Positions 1-7,752 of a stretch of DNA of 64,000 nucleotides are shown here, one piece after another. The stretch's first letter is position 1. Every line of letters starts with the position of its first letter. The DNA comes from Phocaeicola intestinalis. Lineage in GTDB: Bacteria > Bacteroidota > Bacteroidia > Bacteroidales > Bacteroidaceae. A model generated the notes under the pieces. That model made no database searches. It was given only the letters and a program-made list of their open reading frames with translations, and was not told the origin of the DNA. The position numbers were made by a program, and so were the translations under genes. The DNA lies in the NCBI RefSeq assembly GCF_014837065.1, contig NZ_JACSPP010000011.1, positions 16,903 through 80,902 on the forward strand, written 5' to 3'.

Positions 1-294
1 TATGCCGCTTCAGCCCCGAAAACATTGAAGGCAAGAGGTTTCCGCGTACAGGTATATGCCGGAAACAATTCGCGCGTAGCACGCAACGAAGCAAATCGGA
101 TAGCCGGGAAGATAAAAGAAACATTTCCGGAAATGCCGGTATATACGTATTTCCAACCTCCACGCTGGCTGTGCCGTGTAGGAGATTTCAAGAGCATAGA
201 AGAGGCACACGTAGCCATGCGCCAACTAAGAGCAAGCGGCGAATTCAAAGAAGTAGCGATTGTACGTGAACAAATTAACATTCCCATTGAATAA
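1..294 (+). CDS. SPOR-domain protein, C-terminal part (5' end outside window)
   Basis: The reading frame is open from the first base and ends with TAA at 292-294, so the start lies upstream. The visible 97 codons hold a SPOR-like fold: [10 protein letters not shown] (first beta strand), a helix rich in Ala, Arg and Lys, then WLCRVGDF and a second helix before EVAIV. SPOR domains bind denuded peptidoglycan glycan strands in the periplasm, often at the septum. The stop codon overlaps the folE start (TAATG), so the two genes are probably translationally coupled. The SPOR call is fairly safe; the rest of the protein cannot be judged. Confidence 0.75.
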   Translation, partial: YAASAPKTLKARGFRVQVYAGNNSRVARNEANRIAGKIKETFPEMPVYTYFQPPRWLCRVGDFKSIEEAHVAMRQLRASGEFKEVAIVREQINIPIE

Positions 295-887
295 TGATTG
301 ATACAAACTTGTTGAAGTTCCCGGAAGAGAAAGTACAGAAACTGATGGCACACTACAAAGAAATACTTTCCCTGCTGGGTGAAGACCCTGAACGGGAAGG
401 ACTGGTGAAAACCCCTGAAAGAGTAGCCAAAGCCATGCTGACGCTTACACGGGGATATGAGGTAGACCCGAAAGAAATTTTGTTAGGTGCCAAGTTCAAG
501 GAGGCATACAGCCAGATGGTAGTGGTGAAAGACATCGATTTCTTCTCCATGTGTGAACATCACATGCTTCCCTTCTACGGGAAAGCCCACGTAGCTTATA
601 TCCCCAACGGATACATCACGGGACTGAGCAAGATAGCCCGCGTAGTAGATGTATTCTCGCACCGCCTCCAGGTACAGGAGCGCATGACCCTGCAAATCAA
701 AGAATGCATTCAGGAAACGCTGCACCCATTAGGCGTAATGGTAGTAATAGAAGCCAAACACATGTGCATGCAAATGAGAGGAGTAGAAAAACAAAACGCC
801 ATCACAACCACCTCCGATTTCACTGGAGCGTTCAACCAGGCAAAGACACGCGAGGAATTCATGAATCTTATCCGAAGAGAAAGATAG
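294..887 (+). CDS. folE: GTP cyclohydrolase I
   Basis: 197 aa, the normal length for the family. The enzyme converts GTP to 7,8-dihydroneopterin triphosphate, the first step toward tetrahydrofolate. Visible signatures are [18 protein letters not shown] with the zinc ligands Cys87 and His90, the third zinc ligand Cys158 in [12 protein letters not shown], and the [12 protein letters not shown] and [11 protein letters not shown] segments of the active site. The ATG overlaps the TAA of the upstream SPOR gene. A repeat hairpin follows the stop. Identification is very secure. Confidence 0.97.
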   Translation: MIDTNLLKFPEEKVQKLMAHYKEILSLLGEDPEREGLVKTPERVAKAMLTLTRGYEVDPKEILLGAKFKEAYSQMVVVKDIDFFSMCEHHMLPFYGKAHVAYIPNGYITGLSKIARVVDVFSHRLQVQERMTLQIKECIQETLHPLGVMVVIEAKHMCMQMRGVEKQNAITTTSDFTGAFNQAKTREEFMNLIRRER

Positions 888-966
888 TTGACAAGGTACC
901 AGTTGACAAGGTGACAAGGCTTTAGATAGTCTTGAGTATGCTGGACCTCGCCCCTTGTCAACGGGT
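886..966. repeat. Intergenic inverted repeat built on ttgacaagg
   Basis: After the folE stop, the units gttgacaaggtaccagttg and gacaaggtgacaagg are followed about 50 bp later by the complementary ccccttgtcaac. The transcript could fold into a hairpin separating folE from the MATE gene. It belongs to the class of short-direct-repeat hairpins seen at many junctions in this window. Confidence 0.55.
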
Positions 967-995
967 CGCCTCGTTCCCTAAAATAAAAACAGACT

Positions 996-2333
996 ATGAC
1001 TCAACAAACAGGCATCCGCAAAGGACTGGTCAAACTCGTTATACCCATTTTTATCGAAACTTTGCTCATCATGATGCTGGGAGCAGTAGATACCATCATG
1101 CTGAGCCAATACTCCGATGAGAGCGTGGCTGCCGTAGGCGTGGTCAACCAGATTGTGACCTTTGCCTTTCTGGTATTCGAGGTCATCAACATCGGCACAT
1201 CGGTACTCTGCTCGCAGTACTTGGGAGCTAAATTAGAAAAAAACATGATACAGGTAGTGGGGGTAGCCTTATTGCTCAATTTGGTAGTAGGACTGGCAGT
1301 CAGTGCCATCCTGCATTTTGGTGCCACTACACTGTTGGGCTGGATGGGACTACGCCCCGAGTTGTTACAATATGGTATCGGCTATATGGAGATTGTGGGA
1401 GCATTCGCTTTCTTCCAGGCCATCTCGCTCACCATTTCCGCCTCGTTACGCAGTGCCAACAAAGCCATTTACCCGATGCTGGTTACCGTACTGGTCAACA
1501 TCATGAACATCATCGGCAATTATTCGCTGATTTTCGGCAAGTGGGGCATGCCGGCACTGGGAGCCGAAGGTGCTGCCATCTCTACCGCTTTCGCCCGTGG
1601 CGTAAGCATGGTTGTATTGTTTGTCATCCTCTTCCGCAAACACATCCCCAAGTTCCCCCTTGCCTATTTCCGCCCTTTCCCATGGATAGAGCTGAAAAAC
1701 CTGTTGAAAATCGGGCTTCCTTCTGCCGGCGAAAACATCTCGTACAGTTTCTCGCAAGTGGTCATCACCTACCTTATTAATATATTAGGCAACAATGCCC
1801 TTGCCACCCGTACCTATACGGTCAACATCGTGATGTTTGTCTACCTCTTTGCCATCGCCATGGCGCAAGGAGGTGCCATCACCATCGGACACCTGGTAGG
1901 ACAGAAAAAGGTCCGTGCCGCCTACCTTTTGGGCAAGTACGTAATGCGGCTTTCCATTCTGGTGTCGCTCATACTCTCGTGCATCTGGGCAGCTTCGGGG
2001 CACTTCATCTTCAGCCTCCTGACCGACAACCAGGAAATCATCCGGCTGGGTGTCACCGTGATGATTATCGATGTGATTGTGGAAATCGGACGTGCCGTGA
2101 ACATCTATGCCACCAATGCCCTCCGTTCTGCGGGCGATGTCAACTTCCCCTTCTATGTAGGGCTGGTGGTGCAGTGGAGCGTGTCGGTAGGCGTCAGCTA
2201 CCTGCTCGGCATCCATTGGGGCTGGGGACTGATAGGCATGTGGTGCGCCTTCCTGCTCGACGAGAATATCCGTGCCATTATCTTCGTCCGCCGCTGGAAC
2301 AGCATGAAATGGGCAAAGAAAGGATTCGTTTAG
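996..2333 (+). CDS. MATE-family efflux transporter
   Basis: 445 aa, hydrophobic along its length with about 12 membrane segments, as expected for MATE (NorM/DinF-like) cation-drug antiporters of the inner membrane. Typical features are an N-terminal IPIFIETLLIMMLGAVDTIM segment, a central PSAGENISYSFSQ loop starting the second bundle, and two repeated six-helix halves. The ATG at 996 follows an A-rich stretch. No neighbouring regulator suggests the substrate. The family call is secure; the drug or metabolite is unknown. Confidence 0.92.
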   Translation: MTQQTGIRKGLVKLVIPIFIETLLIMMLGAVDTIMLSQYSDESVAAVGVVNQIVTFAFLVFEVINIGTSVLCSQYLGAKLEKNMIQVVGVALLLNLVVGLAVSAILHFGATTLLGWMGLRPELLQYGIGYMEIVGAFAFFQAISLTISASLRSANKAIYPMLVTVLVNIMNIIGNYSLIFGKWGMPALGAEGAAISTAFARGVSMVVLFVILFRKHIPKFPLAYFRPFPWIELKNLLKIGLPSAGENISYSFSQVVITYLINILGNNALATRTYTVNIVMFVYLFAIAMAQGGAITIGHLVGQKKVRAAYLLGKYVMRLSILVSLILSCIWAASGHFIFSLLTDNQEIIRLGVTVMIIDVIVEIGRAVNIYATNALRSAGDVNFPFYVGLVVQWSVSVGVSYLLGIHWGWGLIGMWCAFLLDENIRAIIFVRRWNSMKWAKKGFV

Positions 2334-2335
2334 TG

Positions 2336-2623
2336 AGTTTTTGAGTTCTTAAGTTTTTGAGTTCTTAAGTTTTTGAGTTCTTAAGTTTTTGAGTTCTTAA
2401 GTTTTTGAGTTTGTATGTTTCAACTTAAAAGTTTCAACTCAAAAACACTCATAAACTTAAAAACTTACAAACTTAAAAACTTACAAACTCAAAAACTTAC
2501 AAACTCAAAAACTTACAAACTTAAAAACTTACAAACTTACAAACTTAAAAACTTACAAACTCAAAAACTTACAAACTCAAAAACTTACAAACTCAAAAAC
2601 TTACAAACTCAAAAACTTACAAA
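2336..2623. repeat. Two opposed 16-bp tandem-repeat arrays (long hairpin)
   Basis: From 2336 to about 2413 the 16-bp unit agtttttgagttctta repeats about four to five times. From about 2444 to 2623 the unit acaaactcaaaaactt (variant acaaacttaaaaactt) repeats about ten times. The second unit is nearly the reverse complement of the first, so the whole block can fold into a large stem. An open frame in this block translates only the repeat (KTYKLKNLQT) and is not counted as a gene. Confidence 0.85.
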
Positions 2624-2664
2624 CTGTTTTGAATTTATCGTGCGATGATTGGGGATGTTTTTTT
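2624..2664 (+). repeat. Solo left end of the 192-bp MITE
   Basis: The sequence ctgttttgaatttatcgtgc and the following gatgattggggatg match the left end of the full elements at 51267, 57607 and 58199. No right end is nearby. The bases after it (2671-2716, aaggtgtatcaaaat to cggcacaccct) resemble a degraded terminator hairpin. Nothing else is seen before the next promoter apart from a single aatctgtgtaatctgtggtg half-repeat at about 2747. Confidence 0.65.
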
Positions 2665-2843
2665 GCAGAGAAGGTGTATCAAAATGAAAGTTGATTCCAA
2701 TTTCGGCACACCCTCCTATAGGCAATTAAGAAAAATGCAGATATAATCTGTGTAATCTGTGGTGAAAAATAGAATAATCATCCTTCAGATAGGGAAGGCA
2801 TTCTTATCGTTGTAAAATTATGAGCCGATTCCATCATTTTTAT

Positions 2844-2852
2844 TACTTTTGC
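2844..2852 (+). promoter_or_regulatory. Bacteroidetes -7 box TACTTTTGC
   Basis: TACTTTTGC fits the Bacteroidetes consensus TAnnTTTG exactly and lies 24 bp before the ATG of the TPR/HTH gene, leaving a short leader. The -33 element is weak. Confidence 0.65.
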
Positions 2853-2875
2853 ACCGTTAAAAGACAGAACCGCCT

Positions 2876-4618
2876 ATGTTAAGAAGAATCATCCTGCCGT
2901 TGCTTTGCCTGATGTTGCTTCTCCCTGCCTGTAAGGAAGAACCGAAAATCCCAGCCGAATTGAAAGCAATCAACGAAGCTATCGAAAGCGACAAACCGGG
3001 AATATACTATATGTTGCAAGACTACAAGCCTAAGGTACAAAGGCAACCCGAAGCTGTGCGGATGTATTACGACTTCCTTACTATTAAATATGAAGACCAG
3101 ATTAGTTTCCGCCATCCTTCCGATAGCTTGATAAAAGGCATCGTGCACTACTACGAGGAGAAGAACGAGCGCCGGATGTTGCCCGAAGTGTATTACCTTG
3201 CCGGGCGGGTATATGCCAGTTTTGGCGATGCCCTCCGGGGACTGGACTATTACCAGCAGGCTTTGGACGCATCTGCTGCGCAAGGCAATGAAAAGCTGAT
3301 GCAACGCATCTATTTCCAGATGGGGCACATCTTCTTGCATCAAGACGTGTACGATGAGGCACTGAATGCCCAGCGGAAAGCCCTTGGCCACAAACACCTG
3401 GCGGTGGACAGCGTGTCGGAAGTGTTTATCCTGAAAGACTTAGGAGCCACTTATGCGGCGCAAGGAAAAACCGACAGTGCCTTCCTTTACTACCAGGAAG
3501 CCTTGCGGAAAGCCGAAACCGCCTGCAATGCCTCCGTCCGCTTCTATGTGAAAGAAGACATGGCTGCACTCCATCTCCGCCTGGGCGAATACGACAAGGC
3601 ATGGCACCTGCTCGATGCACCTCCTGCCGATATGGATGCCAGCGTGCAGGCAACGCTCTACCGCTTGAAAGCTCAGCTTTTTCACCGGACCGGACAACCT
3701 GACTCTGCCCTCTACTATTGCCGTCTTTTGACCCGTGAGGGCAGCTCGGTGTACGACTGGCAGGCAGCAAGTCTGGAAATGGCAGGCATCTTTACCGGAC
3801 AAGGACGTTTTCAGGATGCCGTCAACCAATACCGCCAATACGTCATCTATACCGACTCGGTGCAAAAACTTATCCGTACCGCTGCCATCAGCAAGGCACA
3901 ATCGACCTACAACTATCGGTTACGCGAGCGGGAGAACAACCAGCTGAAACTGAAAAACGCCGAGCAGCACACCCTGATACTGGTCTACCTGCTTGCTGGT
4001 GTGCTCATCGTAGGAGGTGGTACTATTTACCTGCTCTACCTGCGCACCAGCCGGCAGAAGCAAAACGAACGTATCAAAGAACTGGAGCGCCAACAGGAAG
4101 AACAATACACCCGAAGCCGTGCCTACATTGAACAGAACAATGCCATCATCCGCCAACTGGAGACCCGACTGGCTTCTACCTCGGCAGATAACACGCAGAT
4201 GCGCGAACGCCTGCAGACCCAACAAGAACAGTTGCGCCAACGCAACATCCGTGCCGAAGCCGAAATGCGCCAACAGGAACTGGCACTGCATACGTTCCGC
4301 CAATCGGATATTTACATCCGTTTCCATCAGGCAGCAGACTTCAGCGAGCTATCGGAAACCGACTGGCAGGAACTGCAACGCACCATCGATGAAACCTTCA
4401 ACCGTTTCACCGCACGCCTCTACGCACTCTCTCCCCTCAGCGAACGCGAACTTCGCATTTGCCTGCTGGTAAAGGCCGAAATCCAGCCTACCGGCATCGC
4501 CCAACTAACTGGTCGTGTAAAGTCCACCATCACATCCGCCCGCAAGAACCTATTCGAAAAGCTATGCGGCAAGAAAGGCTCGGCAGAAGACTTCGACCGC
4601 TTTATCCGGGCTTTCTGA
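2876..4618 (+). CDS. Membrane-anchored TPR protein with C-terminal LuxR-like HTH
   Basis: 580 aa. A lipobox-like N-terminus (LLLPAC, Cys19) is followed by helical TPR-type repeats over roughly residues 95-330, a single membrane segment near 367-388 (LILVYLLAGVLIVGGGTIYL), a Gln/Glu/Arg-rich coiled coil to about 480, and a C-terminal helical domain. In that domain LSERELRICLLVKA and IAQLTGRVKSTITSARKNLF resemble a LuxR-type helix-turn-helix. This architecture is common in Bacteroidetes: a periplasmic TPR sensor joined through the membrane to a cytoplasmic DNA-binding domain. It sits directly upstream of the GLPGLI genes, whose two promoters share a putative operator, so it is the obvious candidate regulator (inference). 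The ligand is unknown. Confidence 0.8.
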   Translation: MLRRIILPLLCLMLLLPACKEEPKIPAELKAINEAIESDKPGIYYMLQDYKPKVQRQPEAVRMYYDFLTIKYEDQISFRHPSDSLIKGIVHYYEEKNERRMLPEVYYLAGRVYASFGDALRGLDYYQQALDASAAQGNEKLMQRIYFQMGHIFLHQDVYDEALNAQRKALGHKHLAVDSVSEVFILKDLGATYAAQGKTDSAFLYYQEALRKAETACNASVRFYVKEDMAALHLRLGEYDKAWHLLDAPPADMDASVQATLYRLKAQLFHRTGQPDSALYYCRLLTREGSSVYDWQAASLEMAGIFTGQGRFQDAVNQYRQYVIYTDSVQKLIRTAAISKAQSTYNYRLRERENNQLKLKNAEQHTLILVYLLAGVLIVGGGTIYLLYLRTSRQKQNERIKELERQQEEQYTRSRAYIEQNNAIIRQLETRLASTSADNTQMRERLQTQQEQLRQRNIRAEAEMRQQELALHTFRQSDIYIRFHQAADFSELSETDWQELQRTIDETFNRFTARLYALSPLSERELRICLLVKAEIQPTGIAQLTGRVKSTITSARKNLFEKLCGKKGSAEDFDRFIRAF

Positions 4619-4664
4619 AAGCATCCGCCAACTGCCCGGTTTTTCCACTACAGATAACACGGAT

Positions 4665-4696
4665 TATACCATGCGCGGTATGAAATTGTGCCTTTT
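4665..4696 (+). repeat. Dispersed motif TATACnnTGCGCGGTATG, copy 1
   Basis: tataccatgcgcggtatgaa followed by attgtgcctttt matches the copies at 6603-6636 (+), 6721-6755 (-) and 41707-41745 (-). All four are intergenic. The function is unknown. Confidence 0.5.
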
Positions 4697-4708
4697 GTGG
4701 ATGGGGCA

Positions 4709-4798
4709 ATAAAAAATGTGATAATGTGACAATGTGATAATGTGACAATGTGAAAATAAATTAGCACATTGTTCTATTATTTATTGGCACATTAAAAG
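4709..4798. repeat. 8-bp direct repeats aatgtgac with inverted partner
   Basis: Five tandem copies of aatgtgat/aatgtgac are followed by an A/T-rich linker and complementary gcacattgt and ggcacatt segments. The structure resembles other short-direct-repeat hairpins in the window. It lies between the regulator gene and the first GLPGLI promoter. Confidence 0.65.
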
Positions 4799-4854
4799 CC
4801 CGTCTGTGTCTTTCCGTGTTTTCTGTGTCCCATCAGAATTCGCAAATGCTTTTT

Positions 4855-4921
4855 CGAACAAAAACCGAACCCGTTTACAGCACCCTATTCAGCAGGTTTC
4901 CCTACTTTTGCTTCAAACCAA
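4855..4921 (+). promoter_or_regulatory. GLPGLI promoter 1 with putative operator
   Basis: CGAACAAAAACCGAAC at 4855-4870 lies 58 bp before a -7 box TACTTTTGC at 4913-4921. The same 15-16 bp sequence occurs twice upstream of the second GLPGLI promoter (6765, 6797), also followed by ggtttccctacttttg. Shared position and sequence suggest a common activator site. Confidence 0.65.
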
Positions 4922-4935
4922 AAACGAAAAATGCC

Positions 4936-5826
4936 ATGAAACCAATGTTCTATTCACTCTTCGCACTGTGCTTCCTGATGCCCACATATGCACAGACCGT
5001 CGATTTTATCAAAGAACTGGAACCTGCCATCATGCAATGCACGTACCGGTGCACCATGAAACTGGATACATTAGGGACCGATACGAAAACAGACCGGATG
5101 ATACTCCGCATCGGGAAAAACATCAGCCAATTCTACTCGTACACGGCTTACCGCACCGATTCGATATGGAAAACATCCAACGGAAAACGGATTTGGGGCA
5201 ATGCCATGGTACGTGCCATCCGTTCGAAAAACCATGCCCAAATGCCCAATGCCAACATGGTAACCAACGATTATATCTATAAAAACTATCCCGAAGGCAA
5301 ACTCAGCACGTATGCCCAACTGGGAGTAACAAGCGTACGGATAGAAGAAGACTACACCGGACAGAATTGGACTTTGCAGGACAGCAACAAGACCCTGCTG
5401 GGCTATCCCTGTCAACTTGCCACGTGCAGTTTCCGCGGACGAGACTACCAGGCATGGTTTACCTCGGATATACCGATTGCCAACGGGCCTTGGAAGTTCA
5501 AAGAATTGCCCGGACTGATACTGGAAGTGTACGACACGCAATGCCATTATCAATTCCAGATAGAAGGAATAGAACGGACAAACATCGCTCCCGTATGTTT
5601 CTATTATACCACTCCCGACCCACGGAATGCCGAACGCATCGACCGTATCCGCTACCTGCAACTAGCCACCGAAGGAAATGCCGGCATACCTACTTTCCTG
5701 CGCGAGACAAGCTTGGGCAGCAAAAAAACGGAAGACGGCCAAAGGCAACACATCACCCACGATTACTTGGAGAGAGATTATCACAAGAATGCCTGTACAT
5801 CCAGCAGCACCGGGCAACACAAATAA
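4936..5826 (+). CDS. GLPGLI-family secreted protein (divergent copy)
   Basis: 296 aa from the ATG at 4936. This start gives a clean signal peptide (MKPMFYSLFALCFLMPTYAQ) and lies 15 bp after the -7 box; a longer frame from 4816 would run through the promoter and was rejected. The family motif appears as ELPGLILEVYD near residue 190, preceded by CQLATCSFRGRDYQAWFT and DIPIANGPWKF. The C-terminus keeps the family pattern of an acidic-aromatic tail (YLERDYH) but adds about 15 residues. GLPGLI proteins are exported Bacteroidetes proteins of unknown function, often beside TonB-receptor-like barrels, as here. This copy is more diverged than the four downstream copies and has its own promoter. Confidence 0.9.
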   Translation: MKPMFYSLFALCFLMPTYAQTVDFIKELEPAIMQCTYRCTMKLDTLGTDTKTDRMILRIGKNISQFYSYTAYRTDSIWKTSNGKRIWGNAMVRAIRSKNHAQMPNANMVTNDYIYKNYPEGKLSTYAQLGVTSVRIEEDYTGQNWTLQDSNKTLLGYPCQLATCSFRGRDYQAWFTSDIPIANGPWKFKELPGLILEVYDTQCHYQFQIEGIERTNIAPVCFYYTTPDPRNAERIDRIRYLQLATEGNAGIPTFLRETSLGSKKTEDGQRQHITHDYLERDYHKNACTSSSTGQHK

Positions 5827-5836
5827 ATACCCAGCC

Positions 5837-6147
5837 ATGAAAAACTATATACAATATACCTTGCTTCTGCTGGCAAGTATGACAAGCTGTTTCCACATGA
5901 AAGCGCAAGGCAATGCCACACTCCCGACAAGCCTCTCGCGCCAAGCTACGGAATGTTACCTGCAAGGAGAATATGCCGAAAGGGCATTCAACCTTTACGA
6001 CGCTCTCGAAACTATCAGGCATTCATCGATTCACTCGGTTGTGCCAGTGATGCCACCGAGGCACTCTACAAGCTGGCAGACCTTGCCAAGTCACGCCTGC
6101 ATGAACTGAAAGAAAAAGCATTTATCAAAAACACGCTGGCACAATAA
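5837..6147 (+). pseudogene. Small secreted protein gene broken by a frameshift
   Basis: An ATG at 5837 begins MKNYIQYTLLLLASMTSCFH, a signal peptide, and stays plausible up to about residue 58 (GEYAERAFNLYDALE). From about 6005 the plausible coding continues in a different frame (NYQAFIDSLGCASDATEALY to the TAA at 6147). Joining the two frames gives a protein of about 100 residues with a helical, TPR-like look. No homologue is recognised. It starts 10 bp after the first GLPGLI gene and probably shares its transcript. The break may be a real indel or a sequencing error. Confidence 0.55.
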
Positions 6148-6228
6148 AATATGAATATCCTCAAAATGCCAGTAGATAAAAGGAGCGTGAGGAAATACAT
6201 TCCAGTCCTCCCCCAATCCCATATTGCC

Positions 6229-6287
6229 AGGACTGCAGTCCTAGATAGTATAGGACTGCAGTACCAGTAAGGTAAAACTGCAGTCCC
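6229..6287. repeat. Array of three CTGCAG-centred 14-bp palindromes
   Basis: AGGACTGCAGTCCT at 6229-6242 is a perfect 14-bp palindrome. Diverged copies follow at 6252-6265 (AGGACTGCAGTACC) and 6274-6287 (AAAACTGCAGTCCC). Their centres are 23 and 22 bp apart. The layout matches arrays of unrelated sequence at 23713 and 54883. Confidence 0.7.
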
Positions 6288-6569
6288 AGCCTATCAGGAC
6301 AGGGAAAGATTATAGCTTTGTAGAAAAGGTCGTGCAGCTTTGTGGAAAAGGTTGACTACTTTAAGTCTTATTCGTAGTATGGTATTATTACTATTCATGC
6401 CTGTCATTTACCGGTGTGAGGCAATACCATATTTGCCTTGCAGAAGAATGGAGCCTTTCTGGAATAAAATACTGGCAGTGAGGAAGCTCCCATCACTTCC
6501 AGCTCTTTTCGCAAACATTCAGTAATCATCATATTTTCAGCAGTTTCATAGATATTTTCTTAATGGCGG

Positions 6570-6605
6570 TCATTCATCGCACGATAAATTCAAAATAGTT
6601 TCTTA
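6570..6605 (-). repeat. Solo left end of the 192-bp MITE
   Basis: Read on the minus strand, the sequence gaaactattttgaatttatc and the following gtgcgatgaatg matches the MITE left end. It is degenerate and has no partner end. Confidence 0.5.
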
Positions 6606-6636
6606 TACTATGCGGTATAGATTTGTGCATTTTAAT
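6603..6636 (+). repeat. Dispersed TATAC-TGCGGTAT motif, copy 2
   Basis: ttatactatgcggtatagat followed by ttgtgcatttta matches copy 1 at 4665. It faces the opposite-strand copy at 6721-6755 across the accacagag hairpin. Confidence 0.45.
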
Positions 6637-6720
6637 GAAACATAACTATTCACCACAGAGGCCACAAAGAACCACAGAGGAAAAATTTAAAAGACTCTGT
6701 GTACCTGTGCCCTGTGGTAA

Positions 6721-6755
6721 GAAAATGCACACTTTCATACCGCGCAAAGTATAAA
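6721..6755 (-). repeat. Dispersed TATAC-TGCGCGGTATG motif, copy 3
   Basis: On the minus strand: tatactttgcgcggtatgaa followed by agtgtgcatttt. It makes an inverted pair with copy 2. Confidence 0.5.
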
Positions 6756-6764
6756 AATTTTCAT

Positions 6765-6853
6765 CGAACAAAAACCGAATCCTAAAACCGTAGCATCGAA
6801 CAAAAACCGAACTGTTTTATAGCTTTTGGTTCAAGTGGTTTCCCTACTTTTGT
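6765..6853 (+). promoter_or_regulatory. GLPGLI operon promoter with two operator copies
   Basis: CGAACAAAAACCGAA at 6765-6779 and CGAACAAAAACCGAAC at 6797-6812 are direct repeats 32 bp apart, about three helical turns. They precede a TTTG at 6825-6828 and a -7 box TACTTTTGT at 6845-6853. The nearer copy is 48 bp from the -7 box, against 58 bp at the first promoter, a difference close to one DNA turn. Confidence 0.7.
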
Positions 6854-6920
6854 CGATATCGAACTTAAAACACAAATATGATTTAATGGAAACAGACCAT
6901 CACCAATAATACTGTCAATT

Positions 6921-7739
6921 ATGAAAACATTTATTTTTATCCTTATTTTCTTCTTCGGCTGCTATGTACAAGCTTCGGCTCAGAAAGAAAAAGCCATCGA
7001 ACCTGCCATCATGGAATGCCAGTACGACCATACCGCTGTACGAGACACACTCGACCGCAGCCATGTGATGAAAGACCGGATGATTTTGCGGATAGGAAAA
7101 AATGTCAGCCAGTTCTATAGCTGGTACACCCTGCAAGGAGACTCCATGTGGACAGACCCGAGGGGAAGAAAGATTGCCGCAGAAAGAATTTTTGAAGCCT
7201 TACGTACACAGAATCATGAAAATATTATAGGTGAACGTACAGACGGATATATCTATCATTCATATCCTCAAAAAGGAATCACCACAACTTACACTTCCCA
7301 AGGAGGGGAAGATATGAGAACCCCTGTTACATTTCTGTATTTTTCGGAAGAAACACCCCGTCAGGAATGGAAAATTCAGGATTCCGTTAAGCAAGTGTTG
7401 AGATATACTTGCCAGCTTGCTACCGCCCAGTTCAGAGGCAGATTGTGGTACGCTTGGTTTACGCCTGATATCCCTATTGATAACGGACCGTGGAAACTCA
7501 GCGGACTGCCCGGCTTGATAGTGGAAGCTTACGACAGCCAAAACTATTACTATTATACATTAACCGGCATTCAGACAAAAAAACTGCAACCCGTTACTTT
7601 CTACAATTATTGGGAAAAAGTATTCGAAAAAACCACTCGACTTGATTACCTTAAAAAAGCGCATAAATCACAAATTAAATATGCTGACAAGTTTAGATAT
7701 ACAAACTACGATTTTTTAGAATTAGATTATCACCAGTAA
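6921..7739 (+). CDS. GLPGLI-family protein, type A copy 1
   Basis: 272 aa with an N-terminal signal sequence (IFILIFFFGCYVQASA). Family blocks in order: IEPAIMECQYDHTAVRDTLD, RMILRIGKNVSQFYSWYT, YTCQLATAQFRGRLWYAWFT, DIPIDNGPWKL and GLPGLIVEAYD near residue 195, ending in the conserved FLELDYHQ. Nearly the same protein is encoded at 8540, with identical length, so the two are recent duplicates. It is the first gene of an operon; 13 bp separate it from the type B gene. Exported, probably periplasmic; biochemical role unknown. Confidence 0.92.
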   Translation: MKTFIFILIFFFGCYVQASAQKEKAIEPAIMECQYDHTAVRDTLDRSHVMKDRMILRIGKNVSQFYSWYTLQGDSMWTDPRGRKIAAERIFEALRTQNHENIIGERTDGYIYHSYPQKGITTTYTSQGGEDMRTPVTFLYFSEETPRQEWKIQDSVKQVLRYTCQLATAQFRGRLWYAWFTPDIPIDNGPWKLSGLPGLIVEAYDSQNYYYYTLTGIQTKKLQPVTFYNYWEKVFEKTTRLDYLKKAHKSQIKYADKFRYTNYDFLELDYHQ

Positions 7740-7752
7740 AAAACTTATCAAT

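Larger units (their letters stand above)
6148..6764. other. Noncoding, repeat-rich spacer before the GLPGLI operon
   Basis: No credible gene is seen; a 61-codon frame at 6340 has no recognisable features. The stretch holds the palindrome array at 6229-6287, a MITE solo end at 6570-6605, an accacagag hairpin at about 6653-6717 (ccacagaggccacaaag against ctgtgccctgtggt), and two facing copies of the TGCGCGGTATG motif that flank this hairpin. Confidence 0.6.

Noticed and set aside
2415..2648. Open frame reading KTYKLKNLQT repeats, and a possible CRISPR array
   Set aside because: It translates only the 16-bp tandem repeat. The repeats are contiguous without unique spacers, so this is neither a gene nor a CRISPR array.
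4816..4935. N-terminal extension of the first GLPGLI gene
   Set aside because: It would read through the operator and the -7 box; the ATG at 4936 starts directly with a signal peptide.
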